Assembly (NCBI GenBank): GCA_946902875.1
Contig: OX336355.1
Location: forward strand, 17,951,347-18,015,346
Source: Nematopogon swammerdamellus
Taxonomy: Eukaryota > Arthropoda > Insecta > Lepidoptera > Adelidae
Direction of reading: 5' to 3'
Length of the DNA: 64,000 nucleotides
The translations under genes and the position numbers were made by a program. Positions 20,633 through 30,852 of this stretch are shown here, piece by piece (positions within the stretch are counted from its first letter, which is position 1; the number at the start of each line of letters is the position of its first letter). A model generated the notes under the pieces. That model was not told where the DNA came from and ran no database searches. It saw only the letters and a program-made list of their open reading frames with translations.

Positions 20633-20952
20633 CTTTTTTTTATGGAAACTGACACGGTTGGCTACATCGCCTACAACATCCGTGATGTCAGCCCATAACA
20701 CCGGACAAACTTGGTGCCACGTCAGTCTTCCCTTCGGTCATGTCGGCTACACTGAACTGGACGGAAAACACAAACTATTTACATAGCCGTTTCGACAGAC
20801 CTTTCATTCAGTGCGGTGGTACCAACCCGGGCGGGTTAAACCCTACCACCTAATAATATACGAAGGAAGTCATATCCCTTAGTCGCCTTTTACGACATAC
20901 ACGGGGAGAGATGCAGTGGGGCTATTCTTTTAAAGTACCGGCCCCACACGTT
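20633..20952 (-). mobile_element. S2 SINE, full length
   Basis: T-run and ATGGAAACTGACACGGTTGG at left; CGGCCCCACACG at right. It begins directly at the (TATG)n tail of the preceding S3 copy, so one SINE inserted at the tail of another. Confidence 0.9.
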
Positions 20953-22149
20953 ACATGAACAACAATGAACATTATTTCAGAAACAACCAGTAAATATCTC
21001 GATCTAACATTCGTAAAACGTGGTAAAAACGTTCATACGTGGGTACCACTATAATAACAAAACAAACAAAAAAAACAAGGGATTCCAATTTGCATCGTCC
21101 TCACGTATCGACTCATAGATGACGCTCATAAACCGTTCCGCTTGCACCCGGCGCGGCGCATACACGCAACTATCTCTTGACACATCTGTAAGTCGCGGCT
21201 GAATGGCTGAAGAACTGTGAACTCTCTCATGGTTAGTCTAAGTAACCTCATGTCGTTATTAAGATCTTCACAGTTAAATAACTGACAATCTTTGTAGGTA
21301 GAGTTATTTATTACAGAATGTCTACGTATGATTTTCTCGTAATAGAAAACTTGGTAAAAGCAATTGTATGTCATTATTAAAATTTCATTTTATATCTTTT
21401 GCATTCTTAAATTTCCATTTAAAAACATTTATTTGTTAAAAAGGACGTTCGTATAGTAATTTAGATCTCGTCAAATTACACGATTTTATCTGATGGTTAA
21501 GAAGAAAAGATGTACCGAAAAGTCCATATAGTATTTTTTCTCCCAAATTAAAATTTTAGGAAACACATTTTATGTGCTTTCAGATTTATTTTAAGTGGTG
21601 TTGATTAATAGTAAAATATATTTAACTAGCATTTAGGTATTTATATATATTATTAAAAAGTATTCTAATTATTGTAAATATTAATTACTTTCAATTCTCC
21701 CACTCAAGACTTTTGCTACTACATTTCACTGTATTAATCGACTCTCAAACTTCCAAATGTTGACTGGAATAAATCTCAGTAAGTCTAACTTTATTGCTCC
21801 TAAAAAATTTTTGGAGCAATAAGGTATTTTCTTCTCTTTAGTTTGAAATATTTTATCTGTCAAATCCTAGTTATAAATTAAGTACTCTATCAAAATGTTA
21901 ACCTAGGTTTCGCCGCCGCGCCGCGCCATCGTCGTCGGTTAAATACTCCTCAATTTGTCAATACACAGTTCACCGTAGTAGGTTTACATCCAGTGTAGAA
22001 TATTTTGTACATACAACTTATGAGTATAATACGATAATGTGCACAAAAGGGACATAACATTTAAGAAAAAAATCGGACCACATCTTAGCAGTGGCTATAC
22101 CCTTACAAAAATTCAAGTACAAACATATAAATATACCCAAATAAATAAA
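20953..22149. other. Unique stretch with a candidate exon-like frame
   Basis: The minus strand at 21126-21299 reads a non-repetitive, charged peptide (DMRLLRLTMREFTVLQPFS, then DLQMCQEIVACMRRAGCKR) ending at a stop. Its composition is more protein-like than nearby AT frames, but no family was recognised and the splice sites are unconvincing. The TTGACTGGAATAAATCTCAG repeat is near 21762. The rest is AT-rich. Confidence 0.35.
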
Positions 22150-22530
22150 AAATCGTCCAAGTGCGATTCGAACTCGCGCACCGAGGGTTCCGTATCGCCA
22201 TGTTATGGTCAGCGCCACTCACGTCATCTATGGCGTGTTTATGAAATGCTTCATGTTAGTTAAAATTTATGATTAGTTAAAATGCTTCATAGTCTTACAG
22301 TAAATGGCACGCATACACTTTTTAGTTTCTTCAATGAGAACCCCGTGAATTTTTTTACATTCTCTTATTTTTATTATTTGTTGTTATAGCGGCAATAATA
22401 ACACATATTCTGTGAAAATTTCAACGGGCTACCTATTACGGTTCAAGAGATACCAGCCCTCGGACAGACAGACAGACGGCGTAGTCTTAGTAATAGGCTT
22501 CCGTACGGGATACGGAAACCTAAAAAGTAC
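22150..22530. mobile_element. XG element, complete, inverted relative to 9224
   Basis: GTCCAAGTGCGATTCGAACT and CGCACCGAGGGTTCCGTATC at left; ACAGACAGACAGACGGCG and GGATACGGAAACCTAAAAAG at right. Confidence 0.8.
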
Positions 22531-22699
22531 TCTCTCTGTCAACCAAGCATGACATGTACGTACTTGCAATTCCCGTTTCGCCCACCTTGTTGCAGCCCTC
22601 AGCGGGACACAACTGTAAACTTTTTACGCCCCATCCGATGCTTCTTCAGCACGGTACGTGCTGATATAGTCGTCGCATCTCAAGAAGACAGCTTTGCCG

Positions 22700-22876
22700 T
22701 TTATCGTTTGGCCCGAAACGTCGAGCCTCATAGCTCGATATATTACATGGCAATTAGAATGTATAATAATGTTCCAAAGGAAGTAAAGGAAATCACTGAA
22801 TTAAAAAAAAATTTAAATGCTGCATTTAACAACTGCTTTTATAAATTGAACGAATTTGTGCAAATTTTCGAATAGG
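22700..22876 (+). pseudogene. LINE RT C-terminal remnant
   Basis: The plus strand encodes IRMYNNVPKEVKEITELKK, then a Phe/Asn-rich end before a stop. This I(R/K)xYNxxPxxxKE pattern is the usual C terminus of insect Jockey/I-type LINE proteins. Confidence 0.65.
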
Positions 22877-22901
22877 TTATAGTGATTGAGTTTTGTTTTT
22901 A

Positions 22902-22985
22902 TGGTTCCGTACCTCAAAAGAGGAAAAAAAACGGAAGCCTTATAGGATCACTTGGTTGTCCGTCTGTCTGTCTGTCTGACCTTAA
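22902..22985. mobile_element. XG-type end fragment
   Basis: GGTTCCGTACCTCAAAAG, a CCTTATAGGATCAC segment and (GTCT)n run; one end only. Confidence 0.5.
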
Positions 22986-23164
22986 TTAATTTCAAATACT
23001 AAGGTCTACGTTTCCTCGGAGATGTAAAAAAAGCTTCTAAGTCAACGCAATCAGAAGATACGGCCATTTATGTCAGATTTGATACTCGCAAACTCCCACA
23101 TCCAAACGTTGACTATAAGAAATCTCTGTAAGAGATAAGTCCGCCTTTCCACCTTATGTAAATT

Positions 23165-23482
23165 TTCTATTGTTGTTTATTGTTCATTGTATAATTTCAT
23201 TCATAGGTAGGTAACCTACGCTTGGACATGTCGAAAATTCCGCCAGTTCTAAATTCAAATGTGAAGAAGAACTGACAAACAAACATCGCAAGTCACAATG
23301 TTTTGTTAGGACCTTGTGAGTGACCACTAATATTTACAGCATAAACATTGACCACTCTGCCTATTTACATTACCTGTATCTGGTGTTTAGTGTCATCGTC
23401 AATTTTGATACTTAAATATATTAAATCAAATCAACGACAATTAATAAAAAGTTTATTACAAAGAAATATAATGTACTTATTA
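23165..23482 (+). repeat. Left arm of a widely spaced inverted repeat
   Basis: GTAGGTAACCTACGCTTGGA, CATGTCGAAAATTCCGCCAG, AACAAACATCGCAAGTCACA and CTGGTGTTTAGTGTCATCG recur inverted and in reverse order at 25195-25580. A third partial copy is at about 56345-56415. Probably a non-autonomous transposon; termini not resolved. Confidence 0.8.
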
Positions 23483-23539
23483 CTGTTGAATGTTTATTGG
23501 AGCAATATAGCATTTTCTATCTATTTTATTTTTATTTAA

Positions 23540-23690
23540 AGCGTGACATGCCACCGAGCCACCCATAAGGTGTCTAACGACGCCCATGGACATTCGGTCG
23601 TATGCGGGGGTTGCGAACGCCATTCCGGTGTGACAGGTGCCCATTCACGCCCCTCTTGAAGGATCCGAGACTGCACTTGTTCTACATCAC
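23540..23690 (-). mobile_element. LD LINE 3' end
   Basis: GTGACATGCCACCGAGCCAC, GACGCCCATGGACATTCGGT and CTCTTGAAGGATCCGAGAC; 5'-truncated. Confidence 0.85.
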
Positions 23691-23962
23691 TATCTACCTA
23701 TCTATTCTAATAGTAGACGCATCTTCGTATCTCACACGCCCTCGTGAAGCGCGACAACTATACCTTCAGCGCTGTCGAGTTGTAAGCACATCGTTCTGTC
23801 AGCGCTTTACGGCCCGCGCGCTGATGCTTTGCGTTTTTAGATTATTTTTACGGGTTAGTGCACGTTTGCCAAGTTGCGAAAATAGCTGACTGCTGCTGCT
23901 GCCTGTGCATTGTGTTGTGTCAGATGGCGTCTCACGATCGTGGCGTGTCTGTTTCTTACCTT
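23691..23962. other. Unassigned GC-mixed stretch
   Basis: Open on the plus strand but without recognisable protein motifs; contains (CTG)n near 23892. Could be a remnant exon or UTR; not supported. Confidence 0.3.
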
Positions 23963-24106
23963 ATTAGGTGGTAGGGTTTAACTCGCCCGGGTCGGTGCCA
24001 CCGCACTGAATGAAGGGTCTTAAATAGTTCGTGTTTTCCATTCGTTCAGTGTGGCCGGCACGACCGAAGGGAAGCACTGGCATGGCACCTAGTTCACCAA
24101 GGTGTA
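23963..24106 (+). mobile_element. S1/S2 SINE, first part of an interrupted copy
   Basis: TTAGGTGGTAGGGTTTAACT to CACCTAGTTCACCAAGGTG, where a minus-strand S1 begins. The missing tail resumes at 24508. Confidence 0.8.
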
Positions 24107-24111
24107 ATTTT

Positions 24112-24507
24112 TTTTTGTTTTTTTTTTTATGGAAACTGACACGGTTGACTACATCACCTACAACGTCCGTGATGTCAGCCCATAAGACCGGGTGAACTAG
24201 GTGCCATGTCAGAGCTTCCCCCTTTGATCGTGCCGGCCACACTGAACTGGTCGGAAAACACAAACTATTTACATAGCCGTTTCGACCGACGTTTCATTTC
24301 AGTGCGGTGGTACCAACCCGGGCGGGTTAAACCCTACCACCAAGTAAGATTAGGAGGGAAGGGACCTACAGTTTTACGAGGAATCCGAACCTCGGTAAGC
24401 CTCCAACGGTCAGCGGTCACCCATCCAAATACTGACCGCACCCAGCGTTGCTTAACATTCAATAGCGACAGTTGACTGTTTGCACCACTGAGCTACCGAG
24501 GCTGACC
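24112..24507 (-). mobile_element. S1 SINE, full length, inserted in another SINE
   Basis: T-run at left; at the right the whole head: GGAATCCGAACCTC (B-box), GCGGTCACCCATCCAAATAC (5S-like), CCACTGAGCTACCGAGGC (A-box). It interrupts the plus-strand copy 23963-24575, so it is the younger insertion. Confidence 0.9.
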
Positions 24508-24575
24508 GTGTTATGTGTCATCACATCACGGATGTTGTAGGTGATGTAGCCCATACCGTTTCAGTTTCCATAAAA
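24508..24575 (+). mobile_element. S1/S2 SINE, tail of the interrupted copy
   Basis: TGTTATGTGTCATCACATCA, GATGTTGTAGGTGATGTAGC and CAGTTTCCATAAAAAA complete the copy begun at 23963. Confidence 0.8.
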
Positions 24576-25194
24576 AAACTTTCCAAGCATGTTATGACCG
24601 GCAAACAAAGATCCTAAAATGTATATGAAATTAAAGAAAATTTACACAAATGGCCCATGGTTCAAGATAATGGAAATGATTTTTCAAAATGGGCCTTGCA
24701 AAGAACCCATCCCTATACAGATTTACAAAAGATTATCACCGTAACTGCACCTTCAGGAACAATAAATTCTTAAATATAAAGAAAATATAAACTGACCCCT
24801 TAAAAGATTAGATTACTTTTAAAGATAAGTTCCTATTCTAAAATTGACCACTCCCCACAGTAATAGGGGAGGAATGGTCCGATTTTAAAGGAATGAAAGG
24901 GGTGTGTAGGAATGTTCGTTTAAAATATCTTCACGGTGGTCGGTCAGTAAGGGGTGGCCACCCCAATCGATTAACTTTTAAATGTTTTTCCTTTTGGTGC
25001 GAAATTTACCGTACAGTATTTTATGTGTGAAAGAGATTTAGCAAATGGTTCTTTTGGGTAACTATTTATTTAGTTATTTTTCTATGGTAACAAAAGTTTT
25101 TAACAAACAATTAGAGTATTTAAATTAATTGAGAATAAGCTTAATTAATTAATTACCACATAAATATCTATATCTATCTGTATCTTTACATTTT
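24576..25194. other. Unique AT-rich stretch
   Basis: No gene or repeat is supportable. The section contains GGTGGTCGGTCAGTAAGG at about 24937 and TTAATTAATTAATTA near 25142. Confidence 0.4.
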
Positions 25195-25580
25195 TAATAT
25201 GACTTATTACATTCCTTTGTAATAAACTTATACTAAATTGTTGTTGATTTGACTTGATATATTTAAGTATCGAAATTGACGATGGCACTATAAACACCAG
25301 ATATACCTAGGTAATGTAAATAGGCATAGTGGTCAGATTCTTCAGTATTCATGTATATGCTGTAAATATTAATGTTCTTGTGAGCGGCAGTATGGGTTAA
25401 TTATTTGTAATTTACTATAAAATAATACTTATAACGTACTAACAAAACATTGTGACTTGCGAAGTTTGTTTGTCAGTTCTTCTTCACATTTGAATTTAGA
25501 ACTGGCGGAATTTTCGACATGTCCAAGCGTAGGTTACCTACCTATGGATAAAATTATACAATAAACAATAAATATAATAA
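25195..25580 (-). repeat. Right arm of a widely spaced inverted repeat
   Basis: TGTGACTTGCGAAGTTTGTT, ACTGGCGGAATTTTCGACAT and GTAGGTTACCTACCTATGGA mirror 23165-23482. It carries about 60 bp that the left arm lacks. Confidence 0.8.
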
Positions 25581-25654
25581 TTATAAAAATAGACTTTTAA
25601 ATAATGTAATTATAATGTGTTGCGTGGAATTACTTGATTTGCTTGATTTGTCAG

Positions 25655-25780
25655 TTAGCGTTTATGCTTCCACTGCTGGATATACGCCTCTCCAGTCTTT
25701 CTCCAGTACTCCCGGCCTTCAGCGGTACGGAACCTCTGATCGGCGTACGCATTGGCCGCACGTAATGTCGTCGTTCGACC
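25655..25780 (-). pseudogene. LINE RT C-terminal remnant
   Basis: Minus-strand peptide EYWRKTGEAYIQQW, the same WxxxGxAYxQQW ending as at 11885. A separate, older copy. Confidence 0.5.
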
Positions 25781-25789
25781 GGGGCGGGA

Positions 25790-26164
25790 AGGTTGAATTT
25801 TATTTTATTCTACATTTAATTTTTATTAAAAAAATAATTAAATTAAAAAAAATATTTAATTAAAAACATTCTACTTTCCTAATTAATGGCCGCCCTTTAC
25901 AACCCCCTGTCTATCTTAAGACGCGTAGTAACGCCACATGTGGACTTTTGAAGAAGTAGCCCGTGATAACTAGACCAATCTGAACGCTAAAAACTACTGC
26001 AAAATATGGAACAATTCTTTGCTTATCGATCACACGTTTTTGGTTGTAAAATGTTATCATTTTCTATACAAACTATACGGTAACCAAATGTCGATTTTTT
26101 CTTCCGCGTGAACTTTGAAGACTTGATCTCAGAAGCTAAAGATAATTTGAATGGAATTTTTTTG
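25790..26164. other. AT-rich stretch without a gene
   Basis: Contains a run of A/T-only sequence at 25795-25865; nothing else supportable. Confidence 0.4.
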
Positions 26165-26545
26165 TCAGCCTCGATAGCTCAGTGGTGCAGACAGTCAACT
26201 GTCGCTATTGAATGTTAAGCAACGCTGGGTGCGGTCAGTACTTGGATGGGTGACCGCTGACCGTTGGAGGCTGACCGAGGTTCGGATTCCTCGTAAAACT
26301 GTAGGTCCCTTCCCTCCTAATATTACTTGGTGGTAGGGTTTAACCCGCCCGGGTTGGTACCACCGCACTGAATGAAACGTCGGTTAAAACGGCAATGTAA
26401 ATAGTTTGTGTTTTCCGACCAGTTCAGTGTAGCCGGCACGATCAAAGGGGGAAGCACGGACATGGCACCTAGTTCACCCGGTGTTATGGGCTGACATCAC
26501 GGACGTTGTAGGTTATGTAGCCAACCGTGTCAGTTCCCATAAAAA
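26165..26545 (+). mobile_element. S1 SINE, full length (reference copy)
   Basis: Head CAGCCTCGATAGCTCAGTGG: A-box-like TAGCTCAGTGGT at 26175-26186. A 5S-rRNA-like block starts AAGCAACGCTGGGTGCGGTC and includes AGTACTTGGATGGGTGACCG (about 26214-26258). The B-box GGTTCGGATTCC is at 26279-26290. Central domain and poly(A) tail follow. The A-to-B spacing of about 92 bp is far longer than in a tRNA, consistent with a 5S segment sitting between the boxes. Confidence 0.9.
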
Positions 26546-26987
26546 TAAAAAAAACAAAATGACGCCAATTGTTATATCTATCGATCACTCGCCTTTCAAA
26601 GTTCTAATGCGAAGGATCGCTATTTATGAAAAAAAAACCCTTATGAAAACTACTACGCGCCACGGCCTTAAGCCAAAACGTCAACCCACAAACCTACATT
26701 TCCCATCGACTGCACAAGCGAGCAGGACAGACAGAGGAGTGGTAGGTTACAAGAATCATCTGAGTTGGCGACAGAGCTCACGCCCTCGTCTTAAACCCTC
26801 GGATTGCACTAATGACTTTTATGCGACACCTACTGAGCTGGAAAAGTATGGAATTTACTTTCTGTTAGCAAGAAAAAGTTAATTTTAAGTCTTTGTTGCA
26901 CTGAGATTTAATATTAAAAAAAACATTGAAAGAAACACGTTTCTTGTATCGGAACCCCCCTTAATTTTTTACTTTTTCTATTTTTTA

Positions 26988-27265
26988 TCGGTTCGGTCAT
27001 GTTGAAAAAATCGATGAAAGGAGACTTCCTTACTTATAGAGCGAATGTGAGTGGAAGAGTCAGGAAGGGTCGCGCTAGACGCACGTACCAAGACCAGATC
27101 AGGCATTTTCTCAAAAAGGGTCAAGTACGTAGTAACCGTAGTAACCGATGACCATATATGACGAACATTATGAAGAGAGTGGAAGAGGCGACACAGGTGT
27201 GTCAGCATCGAGGCACGTGGAGATCCGTTGTCTCTGCCTAGCCTACCCCACCGGGAAACAGACGC
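26988..27265 (+). pseudogene. LINE RT C-terminal remnant
   Basis: Readable pieces RFGHVEKI, RVRKGRARRTYQDQI and MKRVEEATQVCQHRGTWRS, with stops and a duplicated AGTAACCGT near 27132. A related fragment is at 41935-42050. Confidence 0.65.
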
Positions 27266-27369
27266 GTGAGGTTTATGTATGCTTAAAATGTAGGAAGAGA
27301 AACATTTGAATTTAGAACTACGAAAAAATTATGTGCAAAATGTAGGAACGATAAATAAATTGTTCATTT

Positions 27370-27708
27370 ACATACTTACATACATATTATCACACACGCT
27401 GAATCCCGACAATCGGGGTAAGCAGAGTAATTGGTGTTGTGCTGCAAGCACTTTGGTAAATTACAGCACAACACCGACCACCACGTTTCGAAAAGTATTC
27501 GAACAAGATTAAATCGATCAAGCAGCAAGTTAGGCACGAAGGCCCACCTGCTGCATGACTCGGTGGAAGTACCGTGCCAAGGTGAGAGGTGGCGAGCCTG
27601 TCGCCCTTTAGCACGGCATCTTGTCCTTATCACTTAGTCGCTTTTTCACGACTTGCACGGGGAGAGGTGCAGTGGGGTTATTCTTTTTAAGTACCGAACC
27701 CACACGAT
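27370..27708 (-). mobile_element. S3 SINE, full length
   Basis: CACGCTGAATCCCGACAATC, CAGCACAACACCGACCACCA, GCATGACTCGGTGGAAG and CCGAACCCACACG. Confidence 0.9.
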
Positions 27709-27935
27709 CAATTTATTATTCAAGTTCCGTTTACATCTATAACTCTCTCCACACTTAGTTGACAGTTGAGCGCTACCCCGCAGTCACCCCTAAGGCGGTT
27801 CGCGGTAACTCGGGGAGGGTAAGTCGGGGCTAAATTGACACTCGCTAATATTGTAATATTGTACAATGCCAATTTGCTGCATTACTTATAGCGAAGCTTG
27901 TTTATTATTACGATATTGTTCGGCGTTCAAGTTTC

Positions 27936-28080
27936 TGTATGTATGCATGTTCCTCTATAACTCTTAAACCGATCATCCGATTTCTATGAAACTTATTACA
28001 ATCACATTTATCTGTACGAGACACAGGATAGACTGACAGGATAGAATAAAATTCCGCTCCGGTTACGCTAAGATGTGCTG
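27936..28080 (+). repeat. Dispersed repeat, partner of 2200-2361
   Basis: GTATGTATGCATGTTCCTCT, ACTCTTAAACCGATCATCCG, GACACAGGATAG and TACGCTAAGATGTG. Confidence 0.65.
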
Positions 28081-29087
28081 GCTATATTACTTAAATCGAA
28101 GTCGTAAACTATATTAAAGGCGTAGGTCATACCAATTATGACACACCCAATTGACACTAGTCACATACAAAACTGACGTATAAGAGTATGACAATTGATA
28201 TCACTTTCGTGCGATACATTTAATACCTTAAGGCTACGATATGCAAATTTTAGGAGAAAACGAGATTTTTGCAATTTTGAAAAATTTATTTCAGAGAAAC
28301 CAGGCCACACAGAAAAATATAAAATTGATCACGAAAGCCAAGAATAAAGAGAACTTTATAAAAAAAATTTTAATCAAAATGTGGCTTATTTACTTAACAA
28401 ACCCCCTTCAAACCCCACCTTGGTGTTTTAGCAGCTTTTTCCAGGGTCAACCTATGCAAAAACTAAAAAAACAAGCAGGATAAATAATCGTTCTCATCTT
28501 TTTCTTTTATTTCTCCAGAATATTTTCTGTATCGTCTGTCTTGATTTTCTTAACAATTTCTTCTAAAAAAACGTCTAAAAAATTTATGGTCCTCTGTCGT
28601 GTTTTTTTTTTTTTTTTTGTAAAAGTTACATGTTATAAGAAATAAAGCGCTAAGCATGTTATAATTCATATATTTTTATTGAAAAAAAAATAATCCGATT
28701 GAAAAATATGAATATTTGGTTTCGAAAATTATTCTAACAAATGGCAAATAATATAATCCAAAACGCTCATTGATCTTATGTTTTGCAACGGCGGAATAGG
28801 GCCTTAACTCCGCCTCTATAATTTTTTTTTCGTCGTTTATAACGATAAAGGTTTGTCGATCGTAATCTGTCAATGGCGACTGTCAGCGATCTGTCAAGAA
28901 ATTGTTCCCCCGAGCGTTGGCAGTCATTGCGACTTCTCGTGTTCGGTCTAATTGGTCCATTTATTATGAATGATGTTTCGTTAACGAATTGAAGGAGAGT
29001 ATATTATCTTCCCCATCATGTGCAATGATTGATGAGTTTCTTTGAGATTCATGTACAGTCTGGTATAAAGACAGGGTATAAACCTTT
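28081..29087. other. Mostly unique DNA
   Basis: A plus-strand frame at 28241-28483 is Lys/Asn-rich and unconvincing. 28850-28960 has balanced composition (GGCGACTGTCAGCGATCTGT) and no repeat relatives here. T-run at 28602-28619. Confidence 0.4.
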
Positions 29088-29370
29088 TTTTTAAGCGGCG
29101 TGCGGTCGAGTTGTTTGGGCATCGGCTTCTCATGCGAGAGGTCCGAGGTTCGAATCCGGTCGGCGTGTACCAATAAGTTTTTTCTGATGGAAAAAGTTAC
29201 GTGCATACCTACACCTGCTGCTTCACCGTTCGGAACCGGTGTAAACCTGTAGGTCCCTTCCCTTGCCCCTTATTAAGTGGTAGGCTTAATTTTTAGTCGA
29301 CTGGATTGGTACCACCGCACTGGATTGAGATGGCAGCATATCAGCCTCAGTTGTGTTCTCTTCTAGAACA
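29088..29370 (+). mobile_element. S4 SINE with intact tRNA-like head
   Basis: The tRNA-related head starts GCGGCGTGCGGTCGAGTTG and has a perfect B-box GGTTCGAATCC at about 29150. Central GACTGGATTGGTACCACCGC follows. The tail is truncated after TGTGTTCTCTTCTAG. Confidence 0.85.
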
Positions 29371-29424
29371 CTGAAACACTTCGCTCTTACTGAAGCACTT
29401 AATCACAATATTTAAAAAAACCGT

Positions 29425-29768
29425 ACCGTGTGGGGCCGATACTTAATAAGAAAATAGCCCCATCTCTCCCCATGCATGTCGTAAAAGGCGACTAAGAGAT
29501 AAGGACACGATGCTGTGCTAAAGGGCGACAGGCTCGCCACCTCCCACCTTGTTACAGCCCTTCCACCGAGTCATGCAGCAGGTGGGATCTTCATGCCTTA
29601 CCTGCTGCTTGATGTAGTTATGTAGTTATCTTGTCCGAATAATTTGCTAAACGTGGTGTTCGATGTTGCGCTGCAATTTACAAGAGTACTTGCAGCACAA
29701 CACCGATTAATCTGCTTACCCTGATTTTCGATATATAGCGTGTGATATGTATCTATGTGTATGTATAA
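29425..29768 (+). mobile_element. S3 SINE, full length
   Basis: ACCGTGTGGGGCCGATACTT head, GAGTCATGCAGCAGGTGGG, CAGCACAACACCGATTAATC, then TATGTATCTATG. Confidence 0.9.
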
Positions 29769-29889
29769 AAAAAATGACAAAAAACAATCAAAACCCAAAC
29801 CCCATACTGCCCAATAAAATTGTAAGAAAAAGTCGAAAGGACTATTTTCTCAGCTAGATAGCTGACTTTGCTAAAATACTCCGTCTCGC

Positions 29890-29945
29890 TAGGGGGGGCG
29901 ATGGGAATGCGGTAGGGGGGGGGGGTGGATTAGGGGTGGGACATA
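29890..29945 (+). other. G-rich tract (possible G-quadruplex)
   Basis: Several runs of four or more G within 60 bp (GCTAGGGGGGGCGATGGG and a run of ten or more G at about 29913). Would satisfy a G3+ quadruplex pattern. Confidence 0.6.
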
Positions 29946-30269
29946 GGATTAGAAAAGCTACTTATCCATTTGGCTGTAAAGGTGGCGGAATGTGTCATAA
30001 AAACTATTAGATTGGCGCTGGCTACTGATGGGGGGACCGGACGGTGCGCGGAACGTTCGAATGTTATGGAGTCAGAATTTTTGGTTGAATTTTTGAAGTG
30101 AAAACATCTTTTGTGGCGCTTGGCACTTTTTTAGGTGGGTAAAAAATGTTAAACTCGCGTCAGATCTCGAATAGCGTCAGATTTATTTTTATTATTTAAA
30201 ATGTGACATTGATCATAGGTTAAGTTACGAGTGGCTCGGGATCAATTCTGTTCGTCTCTCAGTGGCAGT

Positions 30270-30485
30270 GGAATCAAGGGAATCCGATATTCGTTTGGTC
30301 GTTTATGTTATTTCGTGGCTCAATGGTAAGAGTGTAGGATTTGTATTTTTTTACCATGGGTTCGAATCCCTCAAATTTTTTTTGGTTTTTTTTTCTTTTT
30401 TAAGCAATGTTACGGTGTTTAAATTTTTTTAGGGTGTTTAGTTTTTTTTATAACCATCTAAGAATTATTTTCGGAAATACAAAAA
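30270..30485 (+). mobile_element. S5 element with tRNA-like core
   Basis: GAATCCGATATTCGTTTGG, A-box-like GTGGCTCAATGGTAAGAGTG, B-box GGGTTCGAATCCC at about 30359, T-rich stretch, AAGCAATGTTACGGTG and ATTTTCGGAAATAC. Best B-box of the three S5 copies. Not a functional tRNA: no credible acceptor stem or anticodon loop. Confidence 0.7.
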
Positions 30486-30529
30486 GTTTTCACTTCTGCC
30501 GGCACTCCCGGAGTGCAACTGTTTTTTTA

Positions 30530-30806
30530 TGGGAAGCACGACATATGGCGCGCGCCAGACTAACGCAGAGGTGTAGTCCGACGGCGCCCACGGGCATTCG
30601 GATGTTTACGGGGGCTGCGAATACCATGTCGGCCGGCTAGGTGCACCTTCCCATTATGTTTGAAGGATCCCAGACTGTACATTAGAGGAAAGGATGCAGG
30701 TGGGAGTGCATTCCGCATGTTGGCAACCCTATAAATAAAGGATTTACAGGATAGATTTGTCCTAAGTGGGGGGATATCGACAGTGTGTGGACGCATTCCC
30801 AACTCA
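30530..30806 (-). mobile_element. LD LINE 3' end, diverged
   Basis: AGCACGACATATGGCGCG, CCCACGGGCATTCGG and TTGAAGGATCCCAGACTG; minus-strand peptide NALPPASFPLMYSLGSFK is readable. Confidence 0.75.
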
Positions 30807-30852
30807 ACCAATTATTAGGTGTGATTACAGTGACAACTCTAAAACAACAAAT

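Noticed and set aside
22549..22720. Upstream half of the plus-strand ORF as host coding
   Set aside because: Only the last ~50 codons look like protein, and those are a LINE C terminus; the first half reads Cys/Pro/Phe-rich noise.
26214..26258. Real 5S rRNA gene
   Set aside because: Only the control-region half matches, it is repeated inside poly(A)-tailed SINEs, and the 5S ends are missing.
30305..30380. Functional tRNA gene from GGCTCAATGG and GGTTCGAATCCC
   Set aside because: No pairing acceptor stem or anticodon arm, T-rich insert in the middle, and the same core recurs as a dispersed element.
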